A stretch of DNA of 64,000 nucleotides from Paracoccus maritimus. GTDB taxonomy: Bacteria; Pseudomonadota; Alphaproteobacteria; Rhodobacterales; Rhodobacteraceae. Below the pieces are notes generated by a model that worked only from the letters and a program-made list of their open reading frames with translations, was not told where the DNA came from and made no database searches. The stretch covers positions 491,882 to 555,881 of the forward strand of contig NZ_JANAVZ010000002.1 in the NCBI RefSeq assembly GCF_025195095.1. The letters are read 5' to 3'. Below, piece after piece: positions 46,241 to 56,005 of this stretch. Position 1 is the first letter of the stretch, and the number at the start of each line of letters is the position of its first letter. A program made the translations under genes and the position numbers.

Positions 46241-46400
46241 TGCGGCTCTCCTGCGAACGGGTTGCGCCGAATTTGGACGCGCGCGGTGGCGGTTGCAAGC
46301 AGAACCCCGCGGGAATTCGCGCCGCGCGGGCACGGGTTCTTGGCAAGGTCATGCCGATCCGATAACCCTCGGCGCAAATCGAACCAAAGGACCACGCCAC

Positions 46401-47762
46401 ATGCGTCTGTCGCGCTATTTCCTGCCCGTCCTGAAAGAGGACCCCAAAGAGGCCCAGATCGTCAGTCACCGGCTGATGTTGCGCGCGGGCATGATCAAGC
46501 AGCAGGCGGCGGGGATCTATTCCTGGTTGCCGCTTGGCTACAAGGTGCTGCGCAACATCGAACGGATCGTGCACGAGGAACAGCAGCGCGCCGGCCATAT
46601 CCCGCTGCTGATGCCGACGCTGCAACCCGCCGATCTGTGGCGCGAAAGCGGCCGCTATGACGATTATGGCGAGGAAATGCTGCGCGTGAAGGATCGCCAC
46701 AAGCGCGATCTTCTGTATGGTCCCACCAACGAGGAGATGATCACCGACATCTTCCGCGGCCATGTGAACAGCTACAAGGAACTGCCGCTGACGCTGTATC
46801 ACATCCAGTGGAAATTCCGTGACGAGGTCCGCCCGCGCTTTGGCGTGATGCGCGGGCGCGAGTTCCTGATGAAGGACGGCTACAATTTCGACCTGACCCG
46901 CGAAGACGCGCTGCATGCCTATAACCGGCATCTGGTCAGCTATCTGCGCACCTATGAACGCATGGGCCTGCAAGCGATCCCGATGCGTGCCGACAGTGGC
47001 CCGATCGGCGGCGACGACACGCATGAATTCCTGGTGCTGGCCGAAACCGGTGAATCCGAGGTTTTCTATGACAGCGCGATCACCGACCTGACCTTCGGCG
47101 ACCGTCAGATCAACTATGACAGCCATCAGGAATGCCAGGCGATCATGGATGAATTCACCAGTCGCTACGCCCGCACCGACGAAACCCACGACGAAGCTCT
47201 GTTCAACCAGGTCCCCGAAGAACGCCGCCGCAGCGCGCGCGGGATCGAGGTTGGTCAGATCTTCTATTTCGGCACCAAGTATTCCGAACCGATGGGCGCC
47301 ACCGTGGTCGGCCCCGACGGCGCGAAGGTGCCGGTCCACATGGGCAGCCACGGCATCGGAGTCAGCCGCCTTCTGGGCGCGATCATCGAGGCCAGCCATG
47401 ACGACAAGGGAATCATCTGGCCCGAAGGCGTGACGCCTTTCCATGTGGGCCTCGTCAACCTGAAGCAGGGCGATGCCTCGACCGACAGCGCGTGCGAGGC
47501 GATCTATTCCGAACTGAAGGCGCGCGGGCTGGACCCGCTTTACGACGACCGCGACGAACGGGCGGGCGCCAAGTTCGCGACTGCCGACCTGATCGGCCTT
47601 CCGTGGCGGATCACCGTCGGGCCGCGCGGCCTGTCGAACAACCGCGTCGAACTGACCAGCCGCAAGACCGGCGAAAGCCAGGAACTGTCGCCCAAGGACG
47701 CCGTGGCGAAGCTGGTCGAGATCTACCGGCCGGTGCTGACGGCCGGTGCATCGCTGCCTTGA
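46401..47762 (+). CDS. proS: Prolyl-tRNA synthetase, short alphaproteobacterial form
   Basis: This 453-aa class II synthetase charges tRNA-Pro. It has [59 protein letters not shown] and the C-terminal anticodon-binding fold ([10 protein letters not shown] onward). Compared with E. coli ProS it lacks the ~180-residue editing insertion, which is normal for this group. The start is the ATG at 46401; a longer open frame upstream overlaps the divergent permease. The stop overlaps the next gene's TTG start. Confidence 0.96.
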   Translation: MRLSRYFLPVLKEDPKEAQIVSHRLMLRAGMIKQQAAGIYSWLPLGYKVLRNIERIVHEEQQRAGHIPLLMPTLQPADLWRESGRYDDYGEEMLRVKDRHKRDLLYGPTNEEMITDIFRGHVNSYKELPLTLYHIQWKFRDEVRPRFGVMRGREFLMKDGYNFDLTREDALHAYNRHLVSYLRTYERMGLQAIPMRADSGPIGGDDTHEFLVLAETGESEVFYDSAITDLTFGDRQINYDSHQECQAIMDEFTSRYARTDETHDEALFNQVPEERRRSARGIEVGQIFYFGTKYSEPMGATVVGPDGAKVPVHMGSHGIGVSRLLGAIIEASHDDKGIIWPEGVTPFHVGLVNLKQGDASTDSACEAIYSELKARGLDPLYDDRDERAGAKFATADLIGLPWRITVGPRGLSNNRVELTSRKTGESQELSPKDAVAKLVEIYRPVLTAGASLP

Positions 47763-48250
47763 TCGGCTTGCTGCGGCTGGTTGCGGCGCTGTGTTGTGGC
47801 GCCGCCCTGTCGCAGTTTCCTGCGTTTTCGGACCAGTATGTGCAGCGTTTGGGCGGCCGCGTGGACGCCTTGCAGCAGGTCGCGGCCGATTTCGATGCAA
47901 GCGCGCGCGACGCCGGGCTGACCCGAGCGGAGGCGCTGGCCGATCTGTCGGGCAGCGCGTTTCGGAAGGCGCATCAATCCGACATGCGGCGCGTGTTTCG
48001 GCGCCTCGACAATGCCCGCGCCGATCTGACCATGCTGCGGATCGCCGGGCCACTGGAACGGATGCTGCTGCCGCATCGCCTGCGCGATGCCGAAACGCTT
48101 CGAAACACCTGGCAGGACTTTCGCCCGGCCTTGCCGATCACCGCCGCAGGGCTGACATGCGCGGCCATCGGCTTCTTGTTCGGTTGGCTGCTGCTGTCTG
48201 TGGTCAGTCTGGCCCTGCGCCGCAGTCCCGAGCCGTTGGGCTGGCGCTGA
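47759..48250 (+). CDS. DUF2937 family membrane protein
   Basis: This is a 163-aa protein starting at a TTG that overlaps the proS stop (TTGA). It begins with a hydrophobic segment ([18 protein letters not shown]) and continues with [19 protein letters not shown], typical of DUF2937. A second membrane helix lies near the C-terminus ([19 protein letters not shown]). The central part is a helical periplasmic or cytoplasmic domain. The function is unknown. I chose TTG because no ATG or GTG fits the conserved N-terminus in this frame. Confidence 0.7.
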   Translation: MIGLLRLVAALCCGAALSQFPAFSDQYVQRLGGRVDALQQVAADFDASARDAGLTRAEALADLSGSAFRKAHQSDMRRVFRRLDNARADLTMLRIAGPLERMLLPHRLRDAETLRNTWQDFRPALPITAAGLTCAAIGFLFGWLLLSVVSLALRRSPEPLGWR

Positions 48251-48256
48251 GACAAT

Positions 48257-48274
48257 TTCGTGCGCCGTCACGAA
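48257..48274. promoter_or_regulatory. Inverted repeat TTCGTG-N6-CACGAA
   Basis: A perfect 6-bp dyad with a 6-bp spacer sits just after the DUF2937 stop and 106 bp before the ABC substrate-binding protein gene. There is no U-tract, so an operator for the transporter operon is more likely than a terminator. Confidence 0.35.
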
Positions 48275-48379
48275 CCTGTCTCAAAGGCCAGAGAAAACGT
48301 CACGTTATGATACTTTCCTTTTTCAGGCGGGGCTTCTAACCTCGCCCTCAGGAACATGTTCCAACTGGGAGACAAACCA

Positions 48380-49567
48380 ATGAAAAAGCTTCTTCTTGCG
48401 ACCGCCGCCGGCGCTCTGATCGCCGGTGCCGCCGGTGCTGAAGACATCAAGATGGGCATCTCGCTCGGCTTCACGGGACCGCTGGAATCGATGGCCCCCG
48501 CGATGCGCGACGGTGCCAAACTGGCGATGAAGGAAGTCAGCGACTCGGGCCTGCTGCTGGACGGTTCGACCGTAACCGCGGTTGAAGGGGATTCGACCTG
48601 TGCAGATGCTGCCGCAGCGACCGCGACAGTCGAACGTCTGATTACCGCCGAAGGCGTGAAAGGCATCGTCGGCGGCATGTGCTCGGGCGAGACGATCGCC
48701 TCGCTGGAGAATGTCGCCAAGCCGAACGGCGTGGTGATGATCTCGCCCTCAGCTACCTCGCCGGCGCTGTCCACGATCGAGGATAACGGCCTGTTCTTCC
48801 GCACCTCTCCGTCGGATGCCCGTCAGGGTCAGGTGATGGCCGACATCATCATGGAAAAGGGCATCAACAGCGTTGCCGTCAGCTATACCAACAACGATTA
48901 CGGCAAGGGTCTGGCCGACAGCTTCCAGGCCGCGTTCGAGGAAAAGGGCGGCACCGTCACGGTGAACAGCGCCCATGACGACGGCAAGGCCGACTATTCC
49001 GCCGAGGTTGCGGCGCTGGCAGCCGCGGGCGGCGATGCGCTGGTCGTGGCGGGTTATGTCGATCAGGGCGGTTCCGGCATCGTGCGCGCCGCGCTGGATA
49101 CCGGTGCGTTCGACACCTTCGTGTTCCCCGACGGCATGGTCGGCACCGCGCTGGTCGAGAATTTCGGCACCGAGATCAGCGGCAGCTTCGGGCAGAACCC
49201 CGCTGCCGAGGGCGAAGGCCGCGACACATATCTGAAACTGGCCGAAGAGGCCGGATATGACGGCTCGGGGGCTTTCTCGGCCGAAGCCTATGACGGCGCC
49301 GCGCTGATGCTGCTGGCCATGGCCGCTGCGGGCAGCAGCGATCCCGGCACCTACAAGGACAAGATCATGGACGTCGCCAACGAGCCGGGCGAAAAGATCA
49401 TGCCGGGCGAACTGGCCAAGGCGCTTGAGATCATCAACGGCGGCGGCGATGTAGATTATGTCGGCGCAACGTCGGTTGAACTGGTCGGCGCCGGTGAATC
49501 CGCAGGCGTCTATCGCGAGGTTTCGTTCAACGATGCCGGCGAAATGGAAGTCGTCGGCTATCGCTGA
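48380..49567 (+). CDS. Branched-chain amino-acid-type ABC substrate-binding protein
   Basis: This 395-aa periplasmic binding protein (Peripla_BP_6, LivK-like) has a signal peptide (residues 1-~20, MKKLLLATAAGALIAGAAGA). Its type I fold shows ISLGFTGPLES, VGGMCSGETIAS and YTNNDYGKGLADSF. A Cys pair (DSTCADA and GGMCSGE) could form the usual disulfide. Ligand specificity (Leu/Ile/Val, other amino acids, amides) cannot be read. It is the first gene of a five-gene transporter operon and is followed by a strong hairpin, so it is probably expressed above the membrane components. Confidence 0.93.
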   Translation: MKKLLLATAAGALIAGAAGAEDIKMGISLGFTGPLESMAPAMRDGAKLAMKEVSDSGLLLDGSTVTAVEGDSTCADAAAATATVERLITAEGVKGIVGGMCSGETIASLENVAKPNGVVMISPSATSPALSTIEDNGLFFRTSPSDARQGQVMADIIMEKGINSVAVSYTNNDYGKGLADSFQAAFEEKGGTVTVNSAHDDGKADYSAEVAALAAAGGDALVVAGYVDQGGSGIVRAALDTGAFDTFVFPDGMVGTALVENFGTEISGSFGQNPAAEGEGRDTYLKLAEEAGYDGSGAFSAEAYDGAALMLLAMAAAGSSDPGTYKDKIMDVANEPGEKIMPGELAKALEIINGGGDVDYVGATSVELVGAGESAGVYREVSFNDAGEMEVVGYR

Positions 49568-49584
49568 GACCCGCTGATCACAAG

Positions 49585-49617
49585 GGCCCGGCGCCATCGC
49601 GGCGCCGGGCCTTTTTT
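49585..49617 (+). terminator. Strong terminator inside the ABC operon
   Basis: An 11-bp perfect stem GGCCCGGCGCC / GGCGCCGGGCC (loop ATCGC) is followed by six T. It lies between the binding-protein gene and the ATPase gene, where partial read-through would set subunit ratios. Confidence 0.93.
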
Positions 49618-49679
49618 CAATGACAAGAGCCGCGTTGACGGCCACACTTCACCAATCCAGTGAAGACAGGGATGCAGGA

Positions 49680-50462
49680 ATGATAAGGGTCGAAGACCTT
49701 CACCGCCATTTCGGCGGTTTCCGGGCCGTAGATGGGGCCAGCCTCACCATTCGCGAAGGCTCGATCACCGGGTTGATCGGGCCGAACGGTGCCGGAAAAT
49801 CCACCTTGTTCAACGTCATTGCGGGCGTTCTGCCGCCGACATCGGGCAAGGTTTACATGGACGGCGAGGACATCACCGGCCTGCCCCCCCACGCGCTGTT
49901 CCATCGCGGCTTGCTGCGCACCTTCCAGCTTGCGCATGAATTCGCGTCGATGACGGTGCGCGAGAACCTGATGATGGTACCCGGCCAGCAGACCGGCGAA
50001 ACGATCTGGAAGACCTGGTTCAAGCGCGGCCAGATCTGGCGCGAGGAAGATGCGTTGCGCCGCCGCGCCGACGAGGTGCTGGATTTCCTGACCATTCGCC
50101 ATCTGGCGCATGAGAAGGCAGGCAACCTGTCGGGCGGCCAGAAGAAGCTGCTGGAACTGGGCCGCACGATGATGGTCGATGCCAAGATCGTATTCCTAGA
50201 CGAGGTCGGCGCCGGGGTGAACCGCACGCTTCTGGGCACGATCGGCGATGCCATCGTGCGTCTGAACAGGGAACGCGGCTATACGTTCTGCGTGATCGAA
50301 CACGACATGGATTTCATCGGCAAGTTGTGCGACCCGGTCATCGTCATGGCCGAGGGCAAGGTGCTGGCCGAAGGCAGTGCCGCCGACATCATGCAGAATG
50401 AAGAGGTGATCGAGGCCTATCTGGGCACCGGCCTGAAGAACAAGGACATGGTGGGCGCATGA
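49680..50462 (+). CDS. ABC transporter ATPase, LivG-like
   Basis: This 260-aa ATPase has Walker A GPNGAGKSTLF, signature LSGGQKKLLELGR, Walker B KIVFLDEVGAG and switch His VIEHDMDF. LivG-type features include FQLAHEFASMTVRENLM. The start is the ATG at 49680; an earlier ATG at 49620 sits directly on the terminator tail and adds 20 unrelated residues. The second Walker B residue reads EVGAGV where most have EPxAGL, a small deviation. The stop overlaps the next ATPase gene (ATGA). Confidence 0.92.
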   Translation: MIRVEDLHRHFGGFRAVDGASLTIREGSITGLIGPNGAGKSTLFNVIAGVLPPTSGKVYMDGEDITGLPPHALFHRGLLRTFQLAHEFASMTVRENLMMVPGQQTGETIWKTWFKRGQIWREEDALRRRADEVLDFLTIRHLAHEKAGNLSGGQKKLLELGRTMMVDAKIVFLDEVGAGVNRTLLGTIGDAIVRLNRERGYTFCVIEHDMDFIGKLCDPVIVMAEGKVLAEGSAADIMQNEEVIEAYLGTGLKNKDMVGA

Positions 50463-51292
50463 GCGACGCGGAAAAGGCATTCGGCAAACGCGGTAATCGC
50501 GATGCCTCGGTCGTCAATCCGCGGCCTGCGGGCACGGTGGACGGCAGTCGGCGGTCGGGCCCGGTCGGACCGGGCCGCGAGGGCGATCCGTTCCTGATCG
50601 GTGAAGGCATGTCGGGCGGCTACGGACGCGGGCCAGACATTCTGCACGACTGCACCATCGCCGTCGAGAAGGGCCAGATCGCGGTTATTGTCGGTCCCAA
50701 CGGGGCGGGCAAATCCACCGCCATGAAGGCGATATTCGGCATGCTGGATCTGCGCAAGGGCAGCGTCCGGCTGGACGGGCGCGACATCACGGCCCTGAAC
50801 CCCCAGGACCGGGTCAAGGCCGGGATGGGTTTCGTGCCGCAGGTGAACAACATATTTCCGTCAATGAGTTGCGAAGAAAACCTGGAAATGGGTGCGTTCA
50901 TCCGCAAAGACGACATCGCGGATACCATGGCGCAGGTCTATGACCTGTTCCCGATCCTGAAGGAAAAGCGCCGTCAGGCGGCCGGCGAGTTGTCGGGCGG
51001 TCAGCGCCAGCAGCTTGCCGTGGGACGGGCGCTGATGACGCGGCCCAGCCTGCTGATGCTGGACGAACCCACGGCGGGCGTCAGCCCGATCGTGATGGAC
51101 GAACTGTTCGACCGGATCATCGCCATCGCGCGCGGTGGACTGCCGATTCTGATGGTGGAACAGAACGCAAAACAGGCCATGGCGATCGCCGACAAGGCCT
51201 ATGTGTTGGTGCAGGGCGCCAACGCGCATACCGGATCGGGCAAGGAACTGATGAACAATGACGAGGTGCGCCGCACCTTCCTGGGGGGCTGA
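50459..51292 (+). CDS. ABC transporter ATPase, LivF-like, with N-terminal extension
   Basis: This 277-aa ATPase has Walker A GPNGAGKSTAM, signature LSGGQRQQLAVGR, Walker B LLMLDEPTAG and the H-loop replaced by VEQNAK, as usual in LivF. Normal LivF is ~235 aa. The extra ~45 N-terminal residues are Gly/Arg/Pro-rich and look disordered. The start overlaps the previous stop (ATGA), which supports this extended N-terminus. An internal ATG (MSGGYG, residue ~51) would give the standard length. Confidence 0.9.
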   Translation: MSDAEKAFGKRGNRDASVVNPRPAGTVDGSRRSGPVGPGREGDPFLIGEGMSGGYGRGPDILHDCTIAVEKGQIAVIVGPNGAGKSTAMKAIFGMLDLRKGSVRLDGRDITALNPQDRVKAGMGFVPQVNNIFPSMSCEENLEMGAFIRKDDIADTMAQVYDLFPILKEKRRQAAGELSGGQRQQLAVGRALMTRPSLLMLDEPTAGVSPIVMDELFDRIIAIARGGLPILMVEQNAKQAMAIADKAYVLVQGANAHTGSGKELMNNDEVRRTFLGG

Positions 51293-51295
51293 GGC

Positions 51296-52303
51296 ATGGA
51301 CATCCTGAACGCCCTCGTGGCCTTTCTGAACTTCGTCTTCATTCCCGCCGCGGCCTATGGCGCGCAGCTGGCGCTTGGCGCGCTGGGGGTGACGCTGATC
51401 TATGGCATCCTGCGGTTCTCGAACTTCGCGCATGGCGACACGATGGCCTTCGGGACCGCGGTGACAATTCTGGTGACATGGGCACTGCAGGCCGCCGGAA
51501 TATCGTTGGGGCCGCTGCCCACCGCATTGCTTGCGCTACCGCTGGGAATCGCCGGAACGGCGGCGCTGGTCCTGCTGACAGACCGTGCGGTCTATCGCTT
51601 CTACCGGGTCCAGAAGGCCGCGCCGATCATCCTCGTGATGGCCTCGGTCGGGGTGATGTTCCTGATGAACGGGCTGACCCGCCTGCTGATCGGCGTCGAT
51701 GAGCAACGTTTTGCGGACGGCGCGCGCTTTGTCATCAATGTCCGCGACTTCCGCGAGATGACCGGCCTGCAAGAGGGGCTGGCGCTGAAGACCACGCAGG
51801 CGTTGACCGTGATCGTCGCGGTCATCGTGGTCTGGGCGCTGTTCTGGTTCCTGAACCGCACCAAGTCGGGCAAGGCGATGCGGGCCTACTCCGACAACGA
51901 GGATCTGGCGCTGCTGTCCGGCATCGACCCCGAAAAGGTGGTGCGGCTGACATGGATCATCGCCGCCGGCCTGGCAACCATCGCGGGCGTGCTTTACGGT
52001 CTGGACAAGGCTTTCAAACCCTTCAACTATTTCCAGATTCTGCTGCCGATCTTCGCCGCCGCCATCGTCGGCGGTCTGGGCAATCCGCTGGGGGCGATCG
52101 CCGGCGGCTTTGTCGTGGCCTTTTCGGAGGTCGCGATTACCTATCCCTGGCTGAAGGTGGCGGGATACCTGTTCCCCGGCTGGGAGCCCGGGGGGCTGCT
52201 GCAATTGCTGGGGACGGAATACAAGTTCGCCGTCAGCTTTGTCATTCTGATCGTCGTGCTGCTGTTCAAGCCCACCGGGCTGTTCCGCGGCAAGTCCGTG
52301 TAA
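51296..52303 (+). CDS. ABC transporter permease, LivH-like
   Basis: This 335-aa inner-membrane permease has about eight hydrophobic segments. The LivH-type loop is GKAMRAYSDNEDLALLSGID and the C-terminal part reads PIFAAAIVGGLGNPLGAIAGG. It lies 3 bp after the ATPase gene and 13 bp before the second permease. It is slightly longer than E. coli LivH (308 aa). Confidence 0.92.
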   Translation: MDILNALVAFLNFVFIPAAAYGAQLALGALGVTLIYGILRFSNFAHGDTMAFGTAVTILVTWALQAAGISLGPLPTALLALPLGIAGTAALVLLTDRAVYRFYRVQKAAPIILVMASVGVMFLMNGLTRLLIGVDEQRFADGARFVINVRDFREMTGLQEGLALKTTQALTVIVAVIVVWALFWFLNRTKSGKAMRAYSDNEDLALLSGIDPEKVVRLTWIIAAGLATIAGVLYGLDKAFKPFNYFQILLPIFAAAIVGGLGNPLGAIAGGFVVAFSEVAITYPWLKVAGYLFPGWEPGGLLQLLGTEYKFAVSFVILIVVLLFKPTGLFRGKSV

Positions 52304-52316
52304 GGGAGGGCCGGTC

Positions 52317-53654
52317 ATGTCAAGCAACCGTCAGGCCGCAACCACCAATCCGTGGCGCGCCCCGATCCTGTTCGCGATCCTTGCCGCATTGTTCGTCATG
52401 GAAGGCACCATGCGCAATGCGATGTTCTCGGGCAGCTGGAACACCGCGCTGGGGATCCTGAACATGGGCCTCATCTCGGCGATCACCGCGCTGGGTGTGA
52501 ACATGCAATGGGGCTATGCCGGCCTGTTCAATGTCGGCGTCGTGGGTTTTCTTGCGCTTGGGGGCGTGGCCCCGGTGCTGATCGCCACCCAGCCGGTCGA
52601 GGGCGCCTGGAATGCCGGCGGGCCTCGTGTCCTGATCGCGCTGGCCGTCGGGCTGGGCACGCTGGCACTGGCCGTGCAGGCATGGAAACGTCTGCGCGCC
52701 GGACGCGGGCTTGCCGTGCTTGTCATTCTGATCGCCGGTTTCGTGATCTATCGCTGGCTGTTCGATCCTGCCGTCTCGGCGATCGAGGCCAACAACCCTG
52801 CCCGGCACGGCAATATCGGCGGGCTTGGCCTGCCCATCCTGCTGTCCTGGGCAGTGGGTGGTGCCTTTGCCGCCGCCGCCGCGTGGGCGGTGGGCAAGGT
52901 CGCGCTGGGGCTGCGGTCGGATTACCTGGCCATCGCCACGCTGGGGATCGGCGAAATCATCGTGGCGGTCCTGAAGAACGAGGACTGGCTGGCGCGCGGC
53001 GTCAAGAATGTCACCTCGATCCCCCGCCCTGTTCCCTACGAGATCGAACTGCAAGGCAACCCGGAATTCGTATCCTTCGCGCAGCGCTGGGGCTTCGGCG
53101 CAGCCGAGGCGTCGGGGATCTGGGTCAAGCTGTGCTACATGTCGCTGTTTCTTGTCGTGCTGCTTGCGATCATCCTGCTGGCCGAGCTGGCGCTGAAATC
53201 GCCCTGGGGCCGGATGATGCGCGCGATCCGCGACAACGAGACGGCGGCCGAAGCCATGGGCAAGGATGTCACGGCCCGGCATTTGCAGGTCTTCATCCTG
53301 GGTTCTGCCGTGATCGGCATCGCCGGGGCGATGATGATCACCCAGGACGGGCTGATGGCACCGGTCGGCTACAACCCGTTGCGGTACACGTTCCTGATCT
53401 GGGTCATGGTGATCGTCGGCGGGTCGGGCAACAACTGGGGCGCCGTGCTGGGGGCCGTGCTGATCTGGTTCCTGTGGATCAAGGCCGAGGTGTGGGGACC
53501 CGCGCTGATCGGCGTTCTGACCGCGCCCCTGCCAGAGGGTGGTCTGAAAGACCATCTACTGGACAGTGCCGCCCATATGCGTTTCATCGCGATGGGACTG
53601 GTGCTTCTGCTGGTGCTGCGTTTCGCGCCGCGCGGGCTGGTCCCCGAGAAATAG
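52317..53654 (+). CDS. ABC transporter permease, LivM-like
   Basis: This 445-aa permease has the LivM-type sequence NMQWGYAGLFNVGVVGFLALGG and the coupling loop WGRMMRAIRDNETAAEAMGKD. About ten membrane segments are visible, with an extra hydrophobic pair (~100-165) compared with short LivM proteins. AGGGAGG precedes the ATG at 52317. It is the last gene of the operon and is followed by a terminator. Confidence 0.92.
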   Translation: MSSNRQAATTNPWRAPILFAILAALFVMEGTMRNAMFSGSWNTALGILNMGLISAITALGVNMQWGYAGLFNVGVVGFLALGGVAPVLIATQPVEGAWNAGGPRVLIALAVGLGTLALAVQAWKRLRAGRGLAVLVILIAGFVIYRWLFDPAVSAIEANNPARHGNIGGLGLPILLSWAVGGAFAAAAAWAVGKVALGLRSDYLAIATLGIGEIIVAVLKNEDWLARGVKNVTSIPRPVPYEIELQGNPEFVSFAQRWGFGAAEASGIWVKLCYMSLFLVVLLAIILLAELALKSPWGRMMRAIRDNETAAEAMGKDVTARHLQVFILGSAVIGIAGAMMITQDGLMAPVGYNPLRYTFLIWVMVIVGGSGNNWGAVLGAVLIWFLWIKAEVWGPALIGVLTAPLPEGGLKDHLLDSAAHMRFIAMGLVLLLVLRFAPRGLVPEK

Positions 53655-53676
53655 AGCCGCCCATACGCCAATAAAG

Positions 53677-53704
53677 AAACGGCGCGGTACATCCGCGCCG
53701 TTTT
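53677..53704. terminator. Bidirectional terminator after the ABC operon
   Basis: AAACGGCGCGG and CCGCGCCGTTT pair perfectly around TACAT, followed by T; it serves this operon and the convergent CAP gene. Confidence 0.88.
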
Positions 53705-53726
53705 CCTGTTGGGCCGGGTGATGCGT

Positions 53727-54269
53727 TCAGGCGCAGTCGTCGCCCAGAACCACGCTCCACCAAAGCCGGCCATCCGGGCCACGCGCCGCGCCTGCCCCGA
53801 TTTCATCGCTTGACTGGCCAAGCAGTTCGACGCGGTGCGGTTCCGACCCCAGCCAGCCCGCCACGACCCCGGATGGCGATCCTCCGATCGAGACAAGCTG
53901 GGCCACCCCGCAGGTCGGGTAATCGACCGCACGTGCCCGGTCGACGACGTTAGAGCCATTCGACCCCGCCACAGTCGCCCGCCGCATCGCCGCGACATCG
54001 CAGGCATGGGACTGCGCGATCTGGTTCAGCTTGGCGTTGGGCGCAAGCACGGTCTTGCCCTGCGCGGCACGCGCCGCATTCACGGCATCGGCCATCGCAG
54101 CCTGTTGTCCAGCGTCGCCCGAACACATTGCGGCCAACGCCTGATCGGCGGGAACGGCAGCGTCATCCGCACCCAGAAGGTCGGTTTCGGCACTTACCCG
54201 ATTGCCCGGTTCACACGCCGCCAGCATGACCAGGCAAATCATCGCGGTGGAAGTGGTTTTCAGGTTCAT
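53727..54269 (-). CDS. CAP/SCP-domain lipoprotein
   Basis: This 180-aa protein has a lipoprotein signal (lipobox LVMLAAC, Cys ~19), so it should be anchored in the envelope. The CAP domain contains VNAARAAQGKTVL, LNQIAQSHACDVAAM and the C-terminal LWWSVVLGDDC. Its Cys residues may form disulfides. The function of bacterial CAP proteins is largely unknown. The start is the ATG at 54267-54269 with GAGG upstream. It is divergent from guaA across 119 bp. Confidence 0.85.
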   Translation of the reverse strand: MNLKTTSTAMICLVMLAACEPGNRVSAETDLLGADDAAVPADQALAAMCSGDAGQQAAMADAVNAARAAQGKTVLAPNAKLNQIAQSHACDVAAMRRATVAGSNGSNVVDRARAVDYPTCGVAQLVSIGGSPSGVVAGWLGSEPHRVELLGQSSDEIGAGAARGPDGRLWWSVVLGDDCA

Positions 54270-54388
54270 CGGCAACCTCGCCTCAGAGACTTGTTAATAT
54301 TGATATTTTGGAACGCCGAAGCGCGCCGTGGGGTTCCGCGTATGGCTGACCTCTTGCACCATCGCGAAACCGACCTTAAAGCGCATCC

Positions 54389-55948
54389 ATGACCCAGCAC
54401 CAGCGCCTTCTGATCATCGATTTCGGATCCCAGGTGACGCAATTGATCGCGCGACGCCTGCGCGAACTGAACGTCTACTGCGAGATCCGCCCCTTCAATG
54501 CCGTGACAGGCGACGACCTGCGGGCCGACCCGCCACAGGCGATCATCCTGTCGGGCGGCCCGGCCAGCGTGACCGAAAAGGACAGCCCCCGCGCACCCCA
54601 GACGGTGTTTGAACTGGGCGTGCCTGTCTTCGGCATCTGTTATGGCCAGCAGGTCATGATGACCCAGCTTGGCGGCAATGTCGAAGCGGGCCACCATGCC
54701 GAATACGGTCGTGCCTTCATCACCCCCGCGCCGGGTCACAAGCAGGACGGCATCTTCTCGGGTCTGTTCGAAAGCGGTCGCGAAGAAGTCTGGATGAGCC
54801 ATGGCGACCGCGTGACCGAGATGGCGCCGGGTTTCGAAGTCATTGGCACCTCGACCGGCGCACCGATGGCGATGATCGCCGACGAGGCGCGCAACTTCTA
54901 TGCCGTGCAGTTCCACCCCGAGGTGCACCACACCCCGCGCGGCCGCAAGATGCTGGAAAACTTCGTCCGGCTGGCGGGCTTCACCGGCGACTGGACGATG
55001 GCCAGCTACAAGGACGAGGCGATCCGCAAGATCCGCGAACAGGTTGGTGACCGCCGCGTGATCTGCGGGCTTTCCGGCGGTGTGGATTCCTCGGTCGCCG
55101 CGGTGCTGATCCACGAGGCAATCGGCGATCAGCTGACCTGCGTCTTCGTCGATCATGGCCTTTTGCGGCTTAACGAGGCCGACGAGGTGGTCACGATGTT
55201 CCGTGACCACTACAACATCCCTCTGATCCATGCCGATGAGGCCGATCTGTTTCTTGGTGCGCTGGAAGGGGTCAGCGACCCCGAGATCAAGCGCAAGACG
55301 ATCGGCAAGCTGTTCATCGACGTGTTCCAGCGCGAAGCCGAAAAGATCGAGGGTGCCGAGTTTCTGGCACAGGGCACCCTGTATCCCGATGTCATTGAGA
55401 GCGTCAGCTTTTCGGGCGGACCTTCGGTCACCATCAAGTCGCACCACAATGTCGGCGGCCTGCCCGAGAAGATGGGCCTGAAGCTGGTCGAGCCGCTGCG
55501 CGAACTGTTCAAGGACGAGGTTCGCGCCCTTGGCCGCGAACTGGGCCTGCCCGCCAGCTTCATCGGACGCCACCCCTTCCCCGGTCCGGGCCTTGCCATC
55601 CGCTGCCCCGGAGAGATCACCCGCGACAAGCTGGAAATCCTGCGCAAGGCCGATGCGGTCTTCATTGACCAGATCCGCAAGCACGGTCTTTATGACGAGA
55701 TCTGGCAGGCCTTCGTGGCAATCCTGCCGGTTCGCACCGTCGGCGTGATGGGCGACGGGCGAACCTATGATTACGCCTGCGCACTGCGCGCCGTGACATC
55801 GGTCGATGGCATGACTGCGGATTATTATCCCTTCACGCATGAGTTCCTGGGCGAAACGGCCACGCGGATCATCAACGAGGTGAAGGGCATCAACCGCTGC
55901 ACCTATGACATCACCTCCAAACCGCCGGGCACGATCGAATGGGAATGA
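54389..55948 (+). CDS. guaA: GMP synthase (glutamine-hydrolysing)
   Basis: This 519-aa enzyme aminates XMP to GMP. The N-terminal class I glutaminase has the nucleophile loop FGICYGQQ and the VQFHPEVHH motif. The ATP-pyrophosphatase domain has the P-loop LSGGVDSSV. The C-terminal dimerisation domain ends in the typical [10 protein letters not shown]. The length is standard. It appears to be a single-gene unit; no riboswitch-like structure was recognised upstream. Confidence 0.98.
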   Translation: MTQHQRLLIIDFGSQVTQLIARRLRELNVYCEIRPFNAVTGDDLRADPPQAIILSGGPASVTEKDSPRAPQTVFELGVPVFGICYGQQVMMTQLGGNVEAGHHAEYGRAFITPAPGHKQDGIFSGLFESGREEVWMSHGDRVTEMAPGFEVIGTSTGAPMAMIADEARNFYAVQFHPEVHHTPRGRKMLENFVRLAGFTGDWTMASYKDEAIRKIREQVGDRRVICGLSGGVDSSVAAVLIHEAIGDQLTCVFVDHGLLRLNEADEVVTMFRDHYNIPLIHADEADLFLGALEGVSDPEIKRKTIGKLFIDVFQREAEKIEGAEFLAQGTLYPDVIESVSFSGGPSVTIKSHHNVGGLPEKMGLKLVEPLRELFKDEVRALGRELGLPASFIGRHPFPGPGLAIRCPGEITRDKLEILRKADAVFIDQIRKHGLYDEIWQAFVAILPVRTVGVMGDGRTYDYACALRAVTSVDGMTADYYPFTHEFLGETATRIINEVKGINRCTYDITSKPPGTIEWE

Positions 55949-56005
55949 CCTTCTGACGGGAACGCGCGGGGCAGCTCGCGCGTCCTTTCGTTTCAGGAGG
56001 TGTGC

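Noticed and set aside
45216..48053. A ~945-codon open frame antisense to proS and overlapping the AI-2E permease
   Set aside because: Low-information composition, and it covers the well-supported proS and permease genes.
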